Numbered from the stretch's first letter, positions 17,441-26,263 are shown. The stretch: DNA of 64,000 bases from an uncultured Tenacibaculum sp. (GCF_947502995.1 NZ_CANNBW010000026.1:1-64000); one strand, 5' to 3'. Made by a program: numbers and translations. The notes: generated from the letters alone by a model not told the origin.

Positions 17441-18796
17441 ATGACAGCTTTCGAAGATTTAGATTTATCAAATCCATTAAGAAATTCAATTGCCGATTTA
17501 GGATTTACCCATTCAACACCAATTCAGGCTCAGGCATTTCCTGTAGTACGATCAGGAAAAGATGTAGTTGGAATCGCACAAACAGGTACAGGTAAAACTT
17601 TTGCATACATTTTACCAATACTAAGAGATTTAAAGTTTTCTAAACAATTACATCCAAGAGTACTTATTCTTGTACCTACACGAGAACTGGTTTTACAGGT
17701 TGTTGAAGAGATAGAAAAATTAGCAAAGTATATTACGTTAAGAGTTTTAGGAGTTTATGGAGGTGTAAATTTAAATAGACACAAACAAGCTGTTGCTGAA
17801 GGCTGTGATATTATTGTAGCAACACCTGGTAGATTGTACGATTTAGCAGTAAGTAGAGTTTTAAAATTGAAATCGATTCAGAAATTAGTAATTGATGAAG
17901 TTGATGTGATGTTAGATTTAGGGTTTAGATTTCAAATTTTAAATATTTTCGATTTGCTTCCTGAAAGAAGACAGAATATTATGTTTTCTGCAACTATGAC
18001 TGAAGATGTAGAGGCATTAATCGATGATTTTTTTGTTGCGCCTAAGAAGATAGCTATTGCTGTAAGTGGAACACCTTTAGATAATATTGAGCAAACTACT
18101 TATGAAGTTCCTAACTTTTATACCAAGATTAACTTAATTAATTATCTGCTTTTTGATAAAAATGAATACAATAAGGTTTTAATCTTTGCACCTAATAAGA
18201 GAAATGCAGATCGTATTTTTAATCTTTTAGAAGAAGAATTTCCAGGCCATAACTGTGTTATTCATTCTAATAAAACTCAGAATTATAGAATTAAATCTAT
18301 AGAGAATTTTAATGAAGGAAAACATAGAATTTTAATAGCTACAGATGTTATTGCACGTGGTTTAGATTTACAAGAAATTTCTCATGTTATTAACTTTAAT
18401 CCAACGCTTTTCCCAGAAAACTACATGCATAGAATTGGTAGAACAGGTAGAGCAGAGCATAAAGGAAAATCTATTTTATTAAGTACAACTAAAGAGCAAG
18501 AAGCGAAAAATAGAATAGAAGAATTGATGGATTATGTAATTCCAAAGTTCGATATTCCAGAACAAGTAGAAATTTCTAATCAGTTAACAGAAGAAGAAAG
18601 ACCTAAAGAAGATAAATCGCAGTCAAGAAATAGAAGCTCTCAAGAGTATGTTCCTGGTCCAGCTTTCCACGAAAAGAAGGATAAAAATAAAAAAGTGAAT
18701 TTAGGAGGAAGTTACAGAAGAGAGATTGCGAAGAAATATAAGAAGCCAAAAACACGAGGAGATAAAAATTTCAATAAGAGAAATAAAAAGAAATGA
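17441..18796 (+). CDS. DEAD-box ATP-dependent RNA helicase
   Basis: 451 residues. All core motifs are visible: Q motif with TPIQAQ, motif I AQTGTGKT, Ia PTRELVLQ, Ib TPGR, motif II as DEVD rather than DEAD, motif III SAT, and the C-terminal RecA domain with IATDVIARGLD and HRIGRTGRAEH. The last 80 residues form a Lys/Arg/Asn-rich unstructured tail of the kind that adds non-specific RNA binding. Such proteins remodel rRNA and mRNA during ribosome assembly and cold growth. TACCTTTG at 17418-17425 is a likely -7 element. Its stop overlaps the next gene's start by 4 bases (ATGA). Confidence 0.95.
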   Translation: MTAFEDLDLSNPLRNSIADLGFTHSTPIQAQAFPVVRSGKDVVGIAQTGTGKTFAYILPILRDLKFSKQLHPRVLILVPTRELVLQVVEEIEKLAKYITLRVLGVYGGVNLNRHKQAVAEGCDIIVATPGRLYDLAVSRVLKLKSIQKLVIDEVDVMLDLGFRFQILNIFDLLPERRQNIMFSATMTEDVEALIDDFFVAPKKIAIAVSGTPLDNIEQTTYEVPNFYTKINLINYLLFDKNEYNKVLIFAPNKRNADRIFNLLEEEFPGHNCVIHSNKTQNYRIKSIENFNEGKHRILIATDVIARGLDLQEISHVINFNPTLFPENYMHRIGRTGRAEHKGKSILLSTTKEQEAKNRIEELMDYVIPKFDIPEQVEISNQLTEEERPKEDKSQSRNRSSQEYVPGPAFHEKKDKNKKVNLGGSYRREIAKKYKKPKTRGDKNFNKRNKKK

Positions 18797-19155
18797 TGCA
18801 GGCGCTTACAGATCAAGAGTTACATAATTTAGCAATGAACTTCGTAGGGAAGAAGTTACAAGAAATGGGCTATGAGTTTGTTGCTGTAAATAGTCAATTA
18901 AAAAAACACCCACAATTTGTATTATTCAAAAAAGGTGAGCCAACAATATTTGTTTTAGTTAAAGCAACTAAAAATTTACAGAATCCAAATGAATATGATA
19001 CAATTTGGATGGAAACATTTATAGCACATGCAAAGAAGATGAATGCAAAAGTTTGGTATGCTGGTGTTGGTATAGCAAATGCAGAAAGTGTTGATTTACC
19101 GGTTTTTAAAGACCAACCGTACTATTTTGCTTTTAATGATATTATAAAATTATAA
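18793..19155 (+). CDS. Conserved protein coupled to DEAD-box helicase gene
   Basis: 120 residues, cytoplasmic. The start overlaps the helicase stop (ATGA), so the two are translationally coupled. The sequence alternates helix and strand, with HPQFVLFKKGEPTIFVLVKA and KVWYAGVGIANAE reminiscent of a restriction-endonuclease-like alpha/beta core, but the catalytic D-(D/E)xK pattern is incomplete (E then VKA), so nuclease activity cannot be claimed. A role alongside the helicase in RNA or DNA handling is suggested only by coupling. Confidence 0.8.
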   Translation: MMQALTDQELHNLAMNFVGKKLQEMGYEFVAVNSQLKKHPQFVLFKKGEPTIFVLVKATKNLQNPNEYDTIWMETFIAHAKKMNAKVWYAGVGIANAESVDLPVFKDQPYYFAFNDIIKL

Positions 19156-19267
19156 TATTGATAATCAATGCTATGCAGAATATGTGAATTTTATGTCCAT
19201 TTATAGCTATTTCCAAACATTTAATACAAAAGAGGGAAAAACCTTAAAAAAAACGCAACCTTCTGTG

Positions 19268-19275
19268 TATCTTTG
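19268..19275 (+). promoter_or_regulatory. -7 promoter element ahead of the 33-codon ORF
   Basis: TATCTTTG matches TAnnTTTG. The expected -33 TTG is not found at the usual distance, so this is a partial match. Transcription would start near 19282, about 24 bases before the ATG at 19306. Confidence 0.45.
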
Positions 19276-19305
19276 TATTGGGATTATTTTAAATTATTAA
19301 CTATC

Positions 19306-19407
19306 ATGGGGAAATTATTACTTAAGAGAGTTAGTGGTTTTTTTAAAAGTTTATTCGGACTATTAGCAGACTTCGGAAGTGGAGCGAGCTATGCTTTAAG
19401 AAATTAA
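19306..19407 (+). CDS. Candidate small protein, 33 residues
   Basis: ATG at 19306 opens a 33-codon frame ending TAA at 19405-19407. It begins MGKLLLKRVSGFFKSLFGLL and ends ADFGSGASYALRN. The N-terminal half is an amphipathic, basic helix (Lys/Arg on one side; Leu, Phe and Val on the other) and the C-terminal part is small and polar. It sits in a 325-base gap between genes, preceded by a -7 element and followed 20 bases later by a strong terminator, so it looks like a complete monocistronic small gene rather than chance. A structured small RNA is the alternative. Function is unknown. Confidence 0.55.
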   Translation: MGKLLLKRVSGFFKSLFGLLADFGSGASYALRN

Positions 19408-19427
19408 AAGAAAAACCGTTAACGGAG

Positions 19428-19462
19428 ACACTTATTACGGGCTAAGTAATAAGTGTTTTTTT
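19428..19462 (+). terminator. Strong terminator after the 33-codon ORF
   Basis: ACACTTATTAC (19428-19438) pairs perfectly with GTAATAAGTGT (19446-19456) around a 7-base loop and is followed by T residues to 19462. A short palindrome (CCGTTAACGG, 19416-19425) lies just before it. Confidence 0.88.
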
Positions 19463-19480
19463 ATTCCCCTTAAGATATTA

Positions 19481-20047
19481 ATGAAACAATTACTTCAAGA
19501 AATCCATAATTGCACAATTTGTAAAGATTTTATAGAACCTAGGCCAGTTGTGGAAGCTAGTGTAGATTCTAAAATTATAATTATAGGACAAGCTCCTGGA
19601 ACTAGAGTACATGCTACTGGTATTCCTTGGAACGATCCTAGTGGTAAACAATTACGAAAATGGTTGAATGTTACAGATGAACAATTTTATAATACATCGC
19701 TTTTTGGAATAATACCAATGGGGTTTTGTTACCCTGGAAAAGGTAAATCAGGAGATCTTCCACCAAGAAAAGAGTGCGCCTCAGAATGGCACCAACAGTT
19801 ATGGGATAAAATGTCTAATGTAGAGTTAGTATTATTAATAGGAATGTATGCACAAAATTATTATTTAAAGGATAAAGCAAAACGAACATTAACGGAAACG
19901 GTAAACAATTATGAAGACTATTTACCAGATTATTTCGTATTGCCTCATCCATCACCAAGAAATAGATTTTGGTTGTCTAAAAATCCTTGGTTTGAAAAAT
20001 TTGTAGTTCCCGAATTAAGAAACCGAGTTAGCAAGATTCTGAGCTAA
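19481..20047 (+). CDS. Uracil-DNA glycosylase family protein
   Basis: 188 residues. Motif A, IIIGQAPGTRVHATGIPWND (about residues 31-50), and motif B, LPHPSPRNRFWLSKNPW (about 151-167), place it in the UDG superfamily, whose members remove uracil or other damaged bases from DNA by flipping the nucleotide into the active site. An early CTIC pair exists, but the full four-Cys iron-sulphur pattern of family 4 is not seen, so it is closer to the smaller family-5/6-like or unassigned members. The last 33 bases overlap the convergent glycosyltransferase-like gene. Confidence 0.88.
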   Translation: MKQLLQEIHNCTICKDFIEPRPVVEASVDSKIIIIGQAPGTRVHATGIPWNDPSGKQLRKWLNVTDEQFYNTSLFGIIPMGFCYPGKGKSGDLPPRKECASEWHQQLWDKMSNVELVLLIGMYAQNYYLKDKAKRTLTETVNNYEDYLPDYFVLPHPSPRNRFWLSKNPWFEKFVVPELRNRVSKILS

Positions 20048-21340
20048 AATCAATTTCGTGTAGTTGGTGTCATTAAAAATTTCAGGAATAAGTATTTCTT
20101 GTAAAATACATTTATCTAAAATAAAAGAGAATACTTTTTCTTGTAATTGAGACTCTGTATACGTTTGCTTTATATCTTCATCTTCTAGTAATTGCTTACA
20201 TAATTCGTTAGTTGAGATTGCTTCTTCAAAGTAGAAAATTAAATTTTCCCAGTCTTGTAATTCTAATATTTCAATTTCATTTATTTGTGGACTATTGAAT
20301 TCTAAAAAAGAGACTTCATCTTTCTCAGAGAATTTAACTGTAGGATTTAATTTGAATTTTGTTTTGTATAGCGTATTTATATCATGAGATCTGAAATGAT
20401 CATAAACTGCAAATAAATATTCTTTTCTACGTTCAGAAATTTCAAATCGTTTTTCCCAAAGTGAATTTTCTAGACCTTTCTGAGTAATATCTTTATAAAC
20501 TTCAGGATATTCATACATTAATAAAGCTTCTATTTGTTCACATGCATGTAAAGATCTTTTTGCATATCCAATAGCATGCACATAGTTGGTTTGAAAACCT
20601 GCGAGATGAAAGTTTGTTAATTTGGCGAAATTCGGATCAACATTTTCTAGTAAAGGACTTATACCGATGTCATTTTTACTAGCTAAGGCATGACCTAATA
20701 ACTGTTCAAAAATCATATTAAACATACCAACATCTATTTTAGGGAATAAATGTTCGTTCTTATCGATCATTTCTAATGCTTTTGAATATAAATTCTTGTA
20801 AAAGTTTAAATCATTCCCACCAATAACACCAGCATTAAAAGCTAATACTTTTTGATTTTGATACAACGAATTCACAATTTCTGTAGGAACAAAATCAAAA
20901 ATTTTTAAAATGGCATCTAATGTTTCTTGATAAATAGGATAGTTATCTTCTATATTCTGACAAAAAATAGGACTGTTTACTTTTGATTCAGGAAATTTTT
21001 CCCAAATAAAAACATCAGTGTCTACATGAATGAATGGTTCTTCTTGTAAACTATAAGTGTGAAGTTTTGGAAGTGCCCAAAGGTTAGGGTTATAATTGTC
21101 TAAATCATCTAAAGTAGTGTGGATTTCCGTGTACGGTAGATTTAAAATATCACCTAATACTTTTTTACCATGTTGATCTGTATAAAGTGTAATTTCAGAA
21201 TAATGCTCTTTAAATTTTAAACAACTTAATGCTGTACTGTAGTAAAAGTATTTTTCATCAAGCCAACCTCCTTTAAATCTAGCGTTAGGATGGTTGGAGT
21301 TTTGTAAGAAAGGTTTAGACCAAAAACTTTGTATAATCAT
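20015..21340 (-). CDS. Glycosyltransferase-like protein (resembles DUF6734)
   Basis: 441 residues, no signal peptide. The N-terminal 250 residues look like a GT-A nucleotide-sugar fold: MIIQSFWSKP, GGWLDEKYFYYSTALSCLKF, a strand ITLYTDQHGKK, and HVDTDVFIWEK containing a DxD motif (residues 107-109) of the kind that binds metal and nucleotide-sugar. This matches what I recall of the DUF6734 family. The remaining 190 residues are helical and charged, without a known domain. It lies 62 bases downstream of a double-glycine peptide precursor on the same strand, separated by a hairpin. Modification of that peptide by glycosylation is a reasonable but untested idea; a cell-surface glycan role is the alternative. 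Confidence 0.78.
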   Translation of the reverse strand: MIIQSFWSKPFLQNSNHPNARFKGGWLDEKYFYYSTALSCLKFKEHYSEITLYTDQHGKKVLGDILNLPYTEIHTTLDDLDNYNPNLWALPKLHTYSLQEEPFIHVDTDVFIWEKFPESKVNSPIFCQNIEDNYPIYQETLDAILKIFDFVPTEIVNSLYQNQKVLAFNAGVIGGNDLNFYKNLYSKALEMIDKNEHLFPKIDVGMFNMIFEQLLGHALASKNDIGISPLLENVDPNFAKLTNFHLAGFQTNYVHAIGYAKRSLHACEQIEALLMYEYPEVYKDITQKGLENSLWEKRFEISERRKEYLFAVYDHFRSHDINTLYKTKFKLNPTVKFSEKDEVSFLEFNSPQINEIEILELQDWENLIFYFEEAISTNELCKQLLEDEDIKQTYTESQLQEKVFSFILDKCILQEILIPEIFNDTNYTKLILAQNLANSVS

Positions 21341-21361
21341 AATAGGTTAGGTTTGTTAAAA

Positions 21362-21388
21362 TGAGATGAGTAAAAGTTACTCATCTCA
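21362..21388 (-). promoter_or_regulatory. Intergenic hairpin, probable attenuator
   Basis: TGAGATGAGTAA (21362-21373) and its perfect complement (21377-21388) flank a 3-base loop. On the minus-strand transcript the stem is followed by only four T residues (TTTTAAC), so it should be a leaky terminator between the peptide precursor gene and the downstream glycosyltransferase-like gene. Confidence 0.65.
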
Positions 21389-21402
21389 AAAAAATGATTT
21401 GC

Positions 21403-21642
21403 TTAACAGCTTACACAATAGTTAGATGCAAACTGTGGAGCATAATATTTGTAACGTCTATCGTTTTGACATCCATTTACATTAATTACCCCGTAGTTTT
21501 GAGGAACACTGCTTGGACAGCAAACGAAGAAACAGCTGTATGTATTAGTATAACCAGGATCATATCCACCAGAAATAGTTTTAGCTTCTTCTTTAGATAA
21601 AAGAATAGCCCCTTTTACTTTCTTTAAAAAATTATTTTTCAT
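21403..21642 (-). CDS. Double-glycine-leader, cysteine-rich peptide precursor (putative RiPP/bacteriocin-like)
   Basis: 79 residues. The first 26 form a leader with LSKEEAKTISGG, the double-glycine processing signature read by C39-type peptidase transporters; Gly25-Gly26 is the predicted cut. The 53-residue core starts YDPGYTN, has six cysteines at positions 37, 41, 42, 58, 76 and 79 (SCFFVCC, GC, YCVSC) and many Tyr, Ser and Asn residues; the leader has no Cys. This fits the natural-product or bacteriocin-like precursors found in many Bacteroidota. The six Cys could give three disulfides or modified linkages. The only nearby candidate modifying enzyme is the glycosyltransferase-like gene downstream; no transporter or peptidase is in the window, so export would use one encoded elsewhere. 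Confidence 0.78.
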   Translation of the reverse strand: MKNNFLKKVKGAILLSKEEAKTISGGYDPGYTNTYSCFFVCCPSSVPQNYGVINVNGCQNDRRYKYYAPQFASNYCVSC

Positions 21643-22024
21643 TTTTATTTGATTTAAGTTTATACCTACTCGTAAGCTTTTCGGTTTCCGCTATGTAAGA
21701 CAAAAGTGATCGTTTAAAGACATTAACTTTTATCGGTCTGGATTGCGCAATCTATTTTTGAATTGGTGTGATTGAGTTAACAATACATCAATTTTGGAGT
21801 GTTAATAAATGAGAGTGAAAATGAAATTCCCTAGCAATTCATGTGAAATCAAAACTTCATAAAACTTTTATAACTCTTTTAGGTTTTTCAAAATAAAACC
21901 TATGTGTTTTTAAAATTACAAGAAAAAAACACTAGAAAATACAAGGATTTCTTAAAGTTGGGTACTATCACGATTTCGTGTTGATAACTTTTAGCTAGTT
22001 TGAGTTAATGAAGTATAATTCCAT
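21643..22024. other. Intergenic region without recognisable gene
   Basis: About 380 AT-rich bases upstream of the peptide precursor. I see no ORF longer than about 20 codons with coding character, no tRNA and no consensus promoter on either strand. It must contain the promoter for the precursor gene, which is therefore likely to be non-consensus or regulated. Confidence 0.5.
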
Positions 22025-22057
22025 AAAAAAAAGCTACTCAGAATTTCTGGTAGCTTT
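22025..22057 (-). terminator. Terminator after polA
   Basis: On the minus strand AAAGCTAC and GTAGCTTT form the base of a stem with a further AGAA/TTCT pairing inside, followed by TTTTTTT. It begins 26 bases after the polA stop. Confidence 0.8.
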
Positions 22058-22082
22058 AATTTATATCATGTTTTAAGAGTTT

Positions 22083-24896
22083 TTAATGTGCCTCTAACCA
22101 ATTTTCTCCTAAACCAATTTCAACATCTAAAGGAACTGCTAGTTTAAAAGCATTTTCCATTTCATGTTTAATAATTGGTTTAATCGTTTCTAATTCGTCT
22201 TTATGAGCATCGAAAACCAATTCATCATGAACCTGTAATAACATTTTTGATTTAAATCCTTCTTCTTTAAATCGTTCATGAATGTTAATCATGGCTAATT
22301 TGATAATGTCTGCCGCACTACCTTGAATTGGAGCATTTACAGCATTTCGTTCTGCTGCACCTCGAACAATTGCGTTTCTAGAATTAATATCTTTCAAGTA
22401 ACGTTTTCTTCCAAGAACAGTTTCTACATAACCATTATCACGAGCAAAGTCTACTTGTTTTGCCATGTAAGCTTTTAGCTTTGGATATGTTTTGTAATAA
22501 GCTTCAATTAATTCTTTAGATTCTGAACGAGTTAAATTTGTTTGATTACTTAATCCGAAAGCAGAAACACCATAAATAATTCCGAAGTTTACAGTCTTTG
22601 CATTACTACGTTGTTCACGAGTAACTTCATCTAGTGCTACATTAAATACTTTTGCGGCTGTAGAAGCGTGAATATCTTCTCCGTCTTGGAAAGCTTTGAT
22701 CATAGTTTCTTCTTCACTTAAAGCAGCGATAATTCGAAGTTCTATCTGACTATAATCGGCAGCTAATAACGTATAATTTTCGTCTTTTGGAATAAAAGCT
22801 TTACGAACTTCTTGTCCGCGTTTTGTACGAATTGGAATATTCTGTAAGTTCGGATTATTAGAACTTAGCCTTCCAGTTGCTGCTACAGCTTGTGCATATA
22901 CAGTATGAACTCTATTTGTTTTCGGATTTAATTCATTCGGTAACGCATCAACATAAGTACTTTGTAGTTTTTTACATTGTCTGTACTCTAAAATATCAGC
23001 AACAATTTTATGTTCTTTTAAAGCAGACAATACATCTTCCGCAGTAGAATATTGTCCTGTTTTTGTTTTCTTAGGTTTGTCTACTAATTTTAATTTTTCA
23101 AATAAAATCGGACCTAATTGTTTTGGAGAGGCAATATTGAATTCTTCTCCAGCTTGTTCGTAAACAGATTTTTCTAAGCTTTCAATATCACTAGAAAGTT
23201 CTTTAGAGAACGAACCTAAATATTCAGTGTTTAAGTTGATTCCTTCAATTTCCATAGCGGTAAGTACAGAAACTAAAGGTAATTCTACAGTATTAAAAAG
23301 ATCAGTAAGTTTTCCTTCTGCTAATTCTTTAACAAAGTGTTCTTTTAATTGTAACGTAATATCTGCGTCTTCTACAGCGTATTCTGTTTGTTTTTCTAAT
23401 TCAACAACACGCATAGAAAGTTGATTTTTCCCTTTTTTACCAATTAAATCAGTAATAGGAACAGCTTGATAATTTAAGTATGTCTCAGCAAGTATATCCA
23501 TACCGTGACGCATATCTGGATTAATCAGATAATGAGCAATTATAGTATCAAATAATTTTCCTTCAACAGAAATATTGTAATTAGATAATACTTTAATGTC
23601 GTATTTTATATTATGACCAATCTTTTCAATCTTTTCATTTTCAAAGAATGGTAAGAACTCAATTAAAATAGTTTGAGTTTCTTCTTGATCTTCAGGAAAA
23701 GCTACATAATAACCTTTGCCAGCTTCCCAAGAAAAAGCAATACCAATCAATTCTACTTCTAAGGCTTTTAAACCTGTAGTTTCTGTATCAAAACAAACCG
23801 AAGTTTGCTGTAATAATTTAGAAAGTAACAATTTCCTTGAAAGTGGTGTATTCACCAATTGGTAGAAATGAGGTGTATTGTTTATGGTTTTAAAACCATT
23901 GATTTCTTCAGTTTTATTTCCTCCTCCTGGAGTAGCAAACAAATCAAATTGAGCTGGATTTGAAGCTTTTGTCGCAGTCTTTGTAGTTGTAGTATTATCT
24001 GCTGCAGGTGTAGCTCCAAAAGTTTTTAAGAAATTATCTGTTAATCTTCTAAACTCAAGTTCAGTAAAAATTGCTCTTGTTTTTTCTATATCTGGTTGCT
24101 CAAAGATTAGTTTGTCCTGTTCTAATTCAACAGGAACATCGAGCATAATTGTTGCTAGTTTTTTAGAAAGTAAGCCTAATTCTTGATTAGCTTCTACTTT
24201 CTCTTTCATTTTACCTTTTAACTCATGAATGTTTTCAAATAAGCCTTCCATACTTCCATAAGCGGCAAGGAATTTTTTAGCTGTTTTTTCTCCAACACCA
24301 GGTAAACCAGGAATGTTGTCGACAGAATCTCCCATCATTCCTAAAAAGTCAATTACTTGCTCTGGTCGTTCAATTTCAAACTTTTTTTGAACTTCTTCTA
24401 CGCCCCATTTTTCATAACCATTACCCATTCTTGGAGGTTTGTACATGAAGATGTTTTCAGAAACTAACTGTGCATAATCCTTATCAGGCGTTACCATATA
24501 AGTAACTAAATCTTCCTTTTCAGCTTTTTTAGCAAGTGTTCCAATAATATCATCAGCTTCGTAACCTTCTTTTACAATAGCAGGAATGTTCATTGCTTCT
24601 AAAATTTGTTCTATATACGGAACAGCAATGCGAATTGCTTCTGGAGTTTCTTGTCGGTTCGCTTTATATTCTGGAAAGATTTCATTTCTATCTACACTTC
24701 CTCCACGATCGAAACACACAGCTAAATAATCTGGTTTTTCTCTCTTTATAACATCCAATAAAGAATTCATAAATCCTAGTATAGCTGAAGTGTCTAATCC
24801 TTTAGAATTTATTCTTGGGTTTTTAATAAAAGCATAATATCCTCTAAAAATAAGTGCGTATGCATCTAATAAAAAAAGTCTTTTTTTGGTATCCAT
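22083..24896 (-). CDS. polA: DNA polymerase I
   Basis: 937 residues, three-domain form. Residues 1-300 are the 5'-3' exonuclease/flap domain (FLLDAYALIFRGYYAFI, YEADDIIGTLA, GDSVDNIPGLPGVGEKTA). From about 345 comes the 3'-5' proofreading exonuclease with intact FDTETTGL (about residue 369), GHNIKYDIKVL and YAVEDADITLQL. The polymerase domain (about 560-937) has motif A DYSQIELRIIAALS (about 713), motif B with RSNAKTVNFGIIYG, and motif C QVHDELVFD (about 885). It fills gaps in repair and removes Okazaki primers. The intact proofreading residues distinguish it from exo-deficient homologues. Monocistronic. Confidence 0.98.
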   Translation of the reverse strand: MDTKKRLFLLDAYALIFRGYYAFIKNPRINSKGLDTSAILGFMNSLLDVIKREKPDYLAVCFDRGGSVDRNEIFPEYKANRQETPEAIRIAVPYIEQILEAMNIPAIVKEGYEADDIIGTLAKKAEKEDLVTYMVTPDKDYAQLVSENIFMYKPPRMGNGYEKWGVEEVQKKFEIERPEQVIDFLGMMGDSVDNIPGLPGVGEKTAKKFLAAYGSMEGLFENIHELKGKMKEKVEANQELGLLSKKLATIMLDVPVELEQDKLIFEQPDIEKTRAIFTELEFRRLTDNFLKTFGATPAADNTTTTKTATKASNPAQFDLFATPGGGNKTEEINGFKTINNTPHFYQLVNTPLSRKLLLSKLLQQTSVCFDTETTGLKALEVELIGIAFSWEAGKGYYVAFPEDQEETQTILIEFLPFFENEKIEKIGHNIKYDIKVLSNYNISVEGKLFDTIIAHYLINPDMRHGMDILAETYLNYQAVPITDLIGKKGKNQLSMRVVELEKQTEYAVEDADITLQLKEHFVKELAEGKLTDLFNTVELPLVSVLTAMEIEGINLNTEYLGSFSKELSSDIESLEKSVYEQAGEEFNIASPKQLGPILFEKLKLVDKPKKTKTGQYSTAEDVLSALKEHKIVADILEYRQCKKLQSTYVDALPNELNPKTNRVHTVYAQAVAATGRLSSNNPNLQNIPIRTKRGQEVRKAFIPKDENYTLLAADYSQIELRIIAALSEEETMIKAFQDGEDIHASTAAKVFNVALDEVTREQRSNAKTVNFGIIYGVSAFGLSNQTNLTRSESKELIEAYYKTYPKLKAYMAKQVDFARDNGYVETVLGRKRYLKDINSRNAIVRGAAERNAVNAPIQGSAADIIKLAMINIHERFKEEGFKSKMLLQVHDELVFDAHKDELETIKPIIKHEMENAFKLAVPLDVEIGLGENWLEAH

Positions 24897-24951
24897 ATGG
24901 TTATAAAATTGAAGAATGTAAAACTACAAAATATATATTCCATGTATAAAA

Positions 24952-24980
24952 AAACCTCTTAAAGTTTATTTAAGAGGTTT
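24952..24980 (-). terminator. Terminator after the metalloprotease gene
   Basis: AAACCTCTTAAA (24952-24963) pairs perfectly with 24969-24980 around a 5-base loop. Reading leftward, the minus strand continues with a T run, as expected for a rho-independent terminator. Confidence 0.85.
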
Positions 24981-25003
24981 GTTAAATATAGGTTGTTTAC
25001 TTT

Positions 25004-26020
25004 TTACCACCAAGGCCAAGCACTATATTGCTCACAGTAAATAGAGTTATCATCACCCGCTAGGTCTCTCTTTGGATTTCCGATGTAAGAAGGGTTCATA
25101 ACATTTACAGGTGAAAACTGTAAAAATTCTCTATCAGGTCTTCCGTTTTCGTCTACAGATGCAATTAAGACACCAGAATGTCCTAACCCTAAAGAATGTC
25201 CGAATTCATGTAAAGCAACAGAAGCAATATCAACAGAACCTGGTGCTAATCCATCAGTACTCCAATTTACAGCATCGTTAAACCAAGTTTCAGTATGTGA
25301 TAAATCGATTTTTCCATCACCATTTACATCAGTAAAGTCTCCATTTTCATCTCTAAATCCGAAAGAGAAATTTACGGCTAAAGTACCTGTAGATGAAGCT
25401 CCAATTAAATCGAAAATAAAAGCAGGAACATATCCAATAACGTTATGGTCTGCAACTGGTCCTGAAGGTAAATCTCCAAAATTTAAAATAGTACTAGGAA
25501 ATCCATCTGTAGCTAAAGAAAATGCTTGTTTATCTATAGCTACTGAATTACAAACAGATTCATTTTCCCAAACATCATACATGTCGTCGAAAATTTGTTC
25601 TGAAGGAATTCCATTTGGAGATGTAGATAATTCAGAAACTACCACATATGTTAAATTGTCTCTACTTTCTCTTCTTGGATCATTTGGAATAAATCTAAAA
25701 CCTGTTCTGTATTCATTTGAAGCGTCAACAATTGGGATGATTGTTAAAGCATCTTTGCCTTCAATATTGTGTATTTGGTTGTAGATTTCAATTTGAGCGA
25801 TTCCATAACCTTTAAGCTTTTCATTAATGTCTTTAGCTAAAGTTAAGGTTTCAATATTGCTGTTTCTACCTTTTAAGCTATTTCCGTATTTAAAGCTTAA
25901 TTCTTTTTTGTTAATGGCTGATGAAGTTTCATTGGGAGTTGTTTCTTCGTTGGTGCTACATGATGCTAATAATAAACTAGCAGACACCATCAACATTGAA
26001 ATTGATTTAATGGTTTTCAT
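25004..26020 (-). CDS. Zinc metalloprotease lipoprotein (matrixin/M10-like)
   Basis: 338 residues. MKTIKSISMLMVSASLLLASC is a lipoprotein signal (Cys21). The zinc site HEFGHSLGLGHSG (residues 271-283) has the HExxHxxGxxH pattern of metzincins, with a Met-turn-like NVMNP about 27 residues later. Upstream, DVNGDGKID (231-239) resembles a calcium-binding loop, and TETWFNDAVNW matches the region before the active site in matrixin-like proteases. It probably acts in the periplasm or on the cell surface, degrading peptides or proteins. The short tail ends in WPWW; no T9SS domain is present, so lipidation anchors it. Isolated transcription unit. Confidence 0.9.
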   Translation of the reverse strand: MKTIKSISMLMVSASLLLASCSTNEETTPNETSSAINKKELSFKYGNSLKGRNSNIETLTLAKDINEKLKGYGIAQIEIYNQIHNIEGKDALTIIPIVDASNEYRTGFRFIPNDPRRESRDNLTYVVVSELSTSPNGIPSEQIFDDMYDVWENESVCNSVAIDKQAFSLATDGFPSTILNFGDLPSGPVADHNVIGYVPAFIFDLIGASSTGTLAVNFSFGFRDENGDFTDVNGDGKIDLSHTETWFNDAVNWSTDGLAPGSVDIASVALHEFGHSLGLGHSGVLIASVDENGRPDREFLQFSPVNVMNPSYIGNPKRDLAGDDNSIYCEQYSAWPWW

Positions 26021-26263
26021 AATATATAATTAATGGTTTAAAATTTTCTTACAAGAAATACTACTTTACAATTTTTAATGATTAAAATAGGAGTTATAAG
26101 TATTCATAGCAATGGGTTTAAAATTACAGAATAGATTTTTTTTTAGTGTTAAAAAAAGATTGACTTTCGATATGAAATCGACAAAAATTTCAAAAAAAAA
26201 CACAAAATTTGAAACAGAGAATTATTGTTAGCGTCAGATATATAATTGTAAAAAAATGAATTA

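Noticed and set aside
21394-21600. 68-codon plus-strand ORF opposite the peptide precursor
   Set aside because: Mirror of the Cys-rich precursor; the minus-strand ORF has the leader motif and conserved features.
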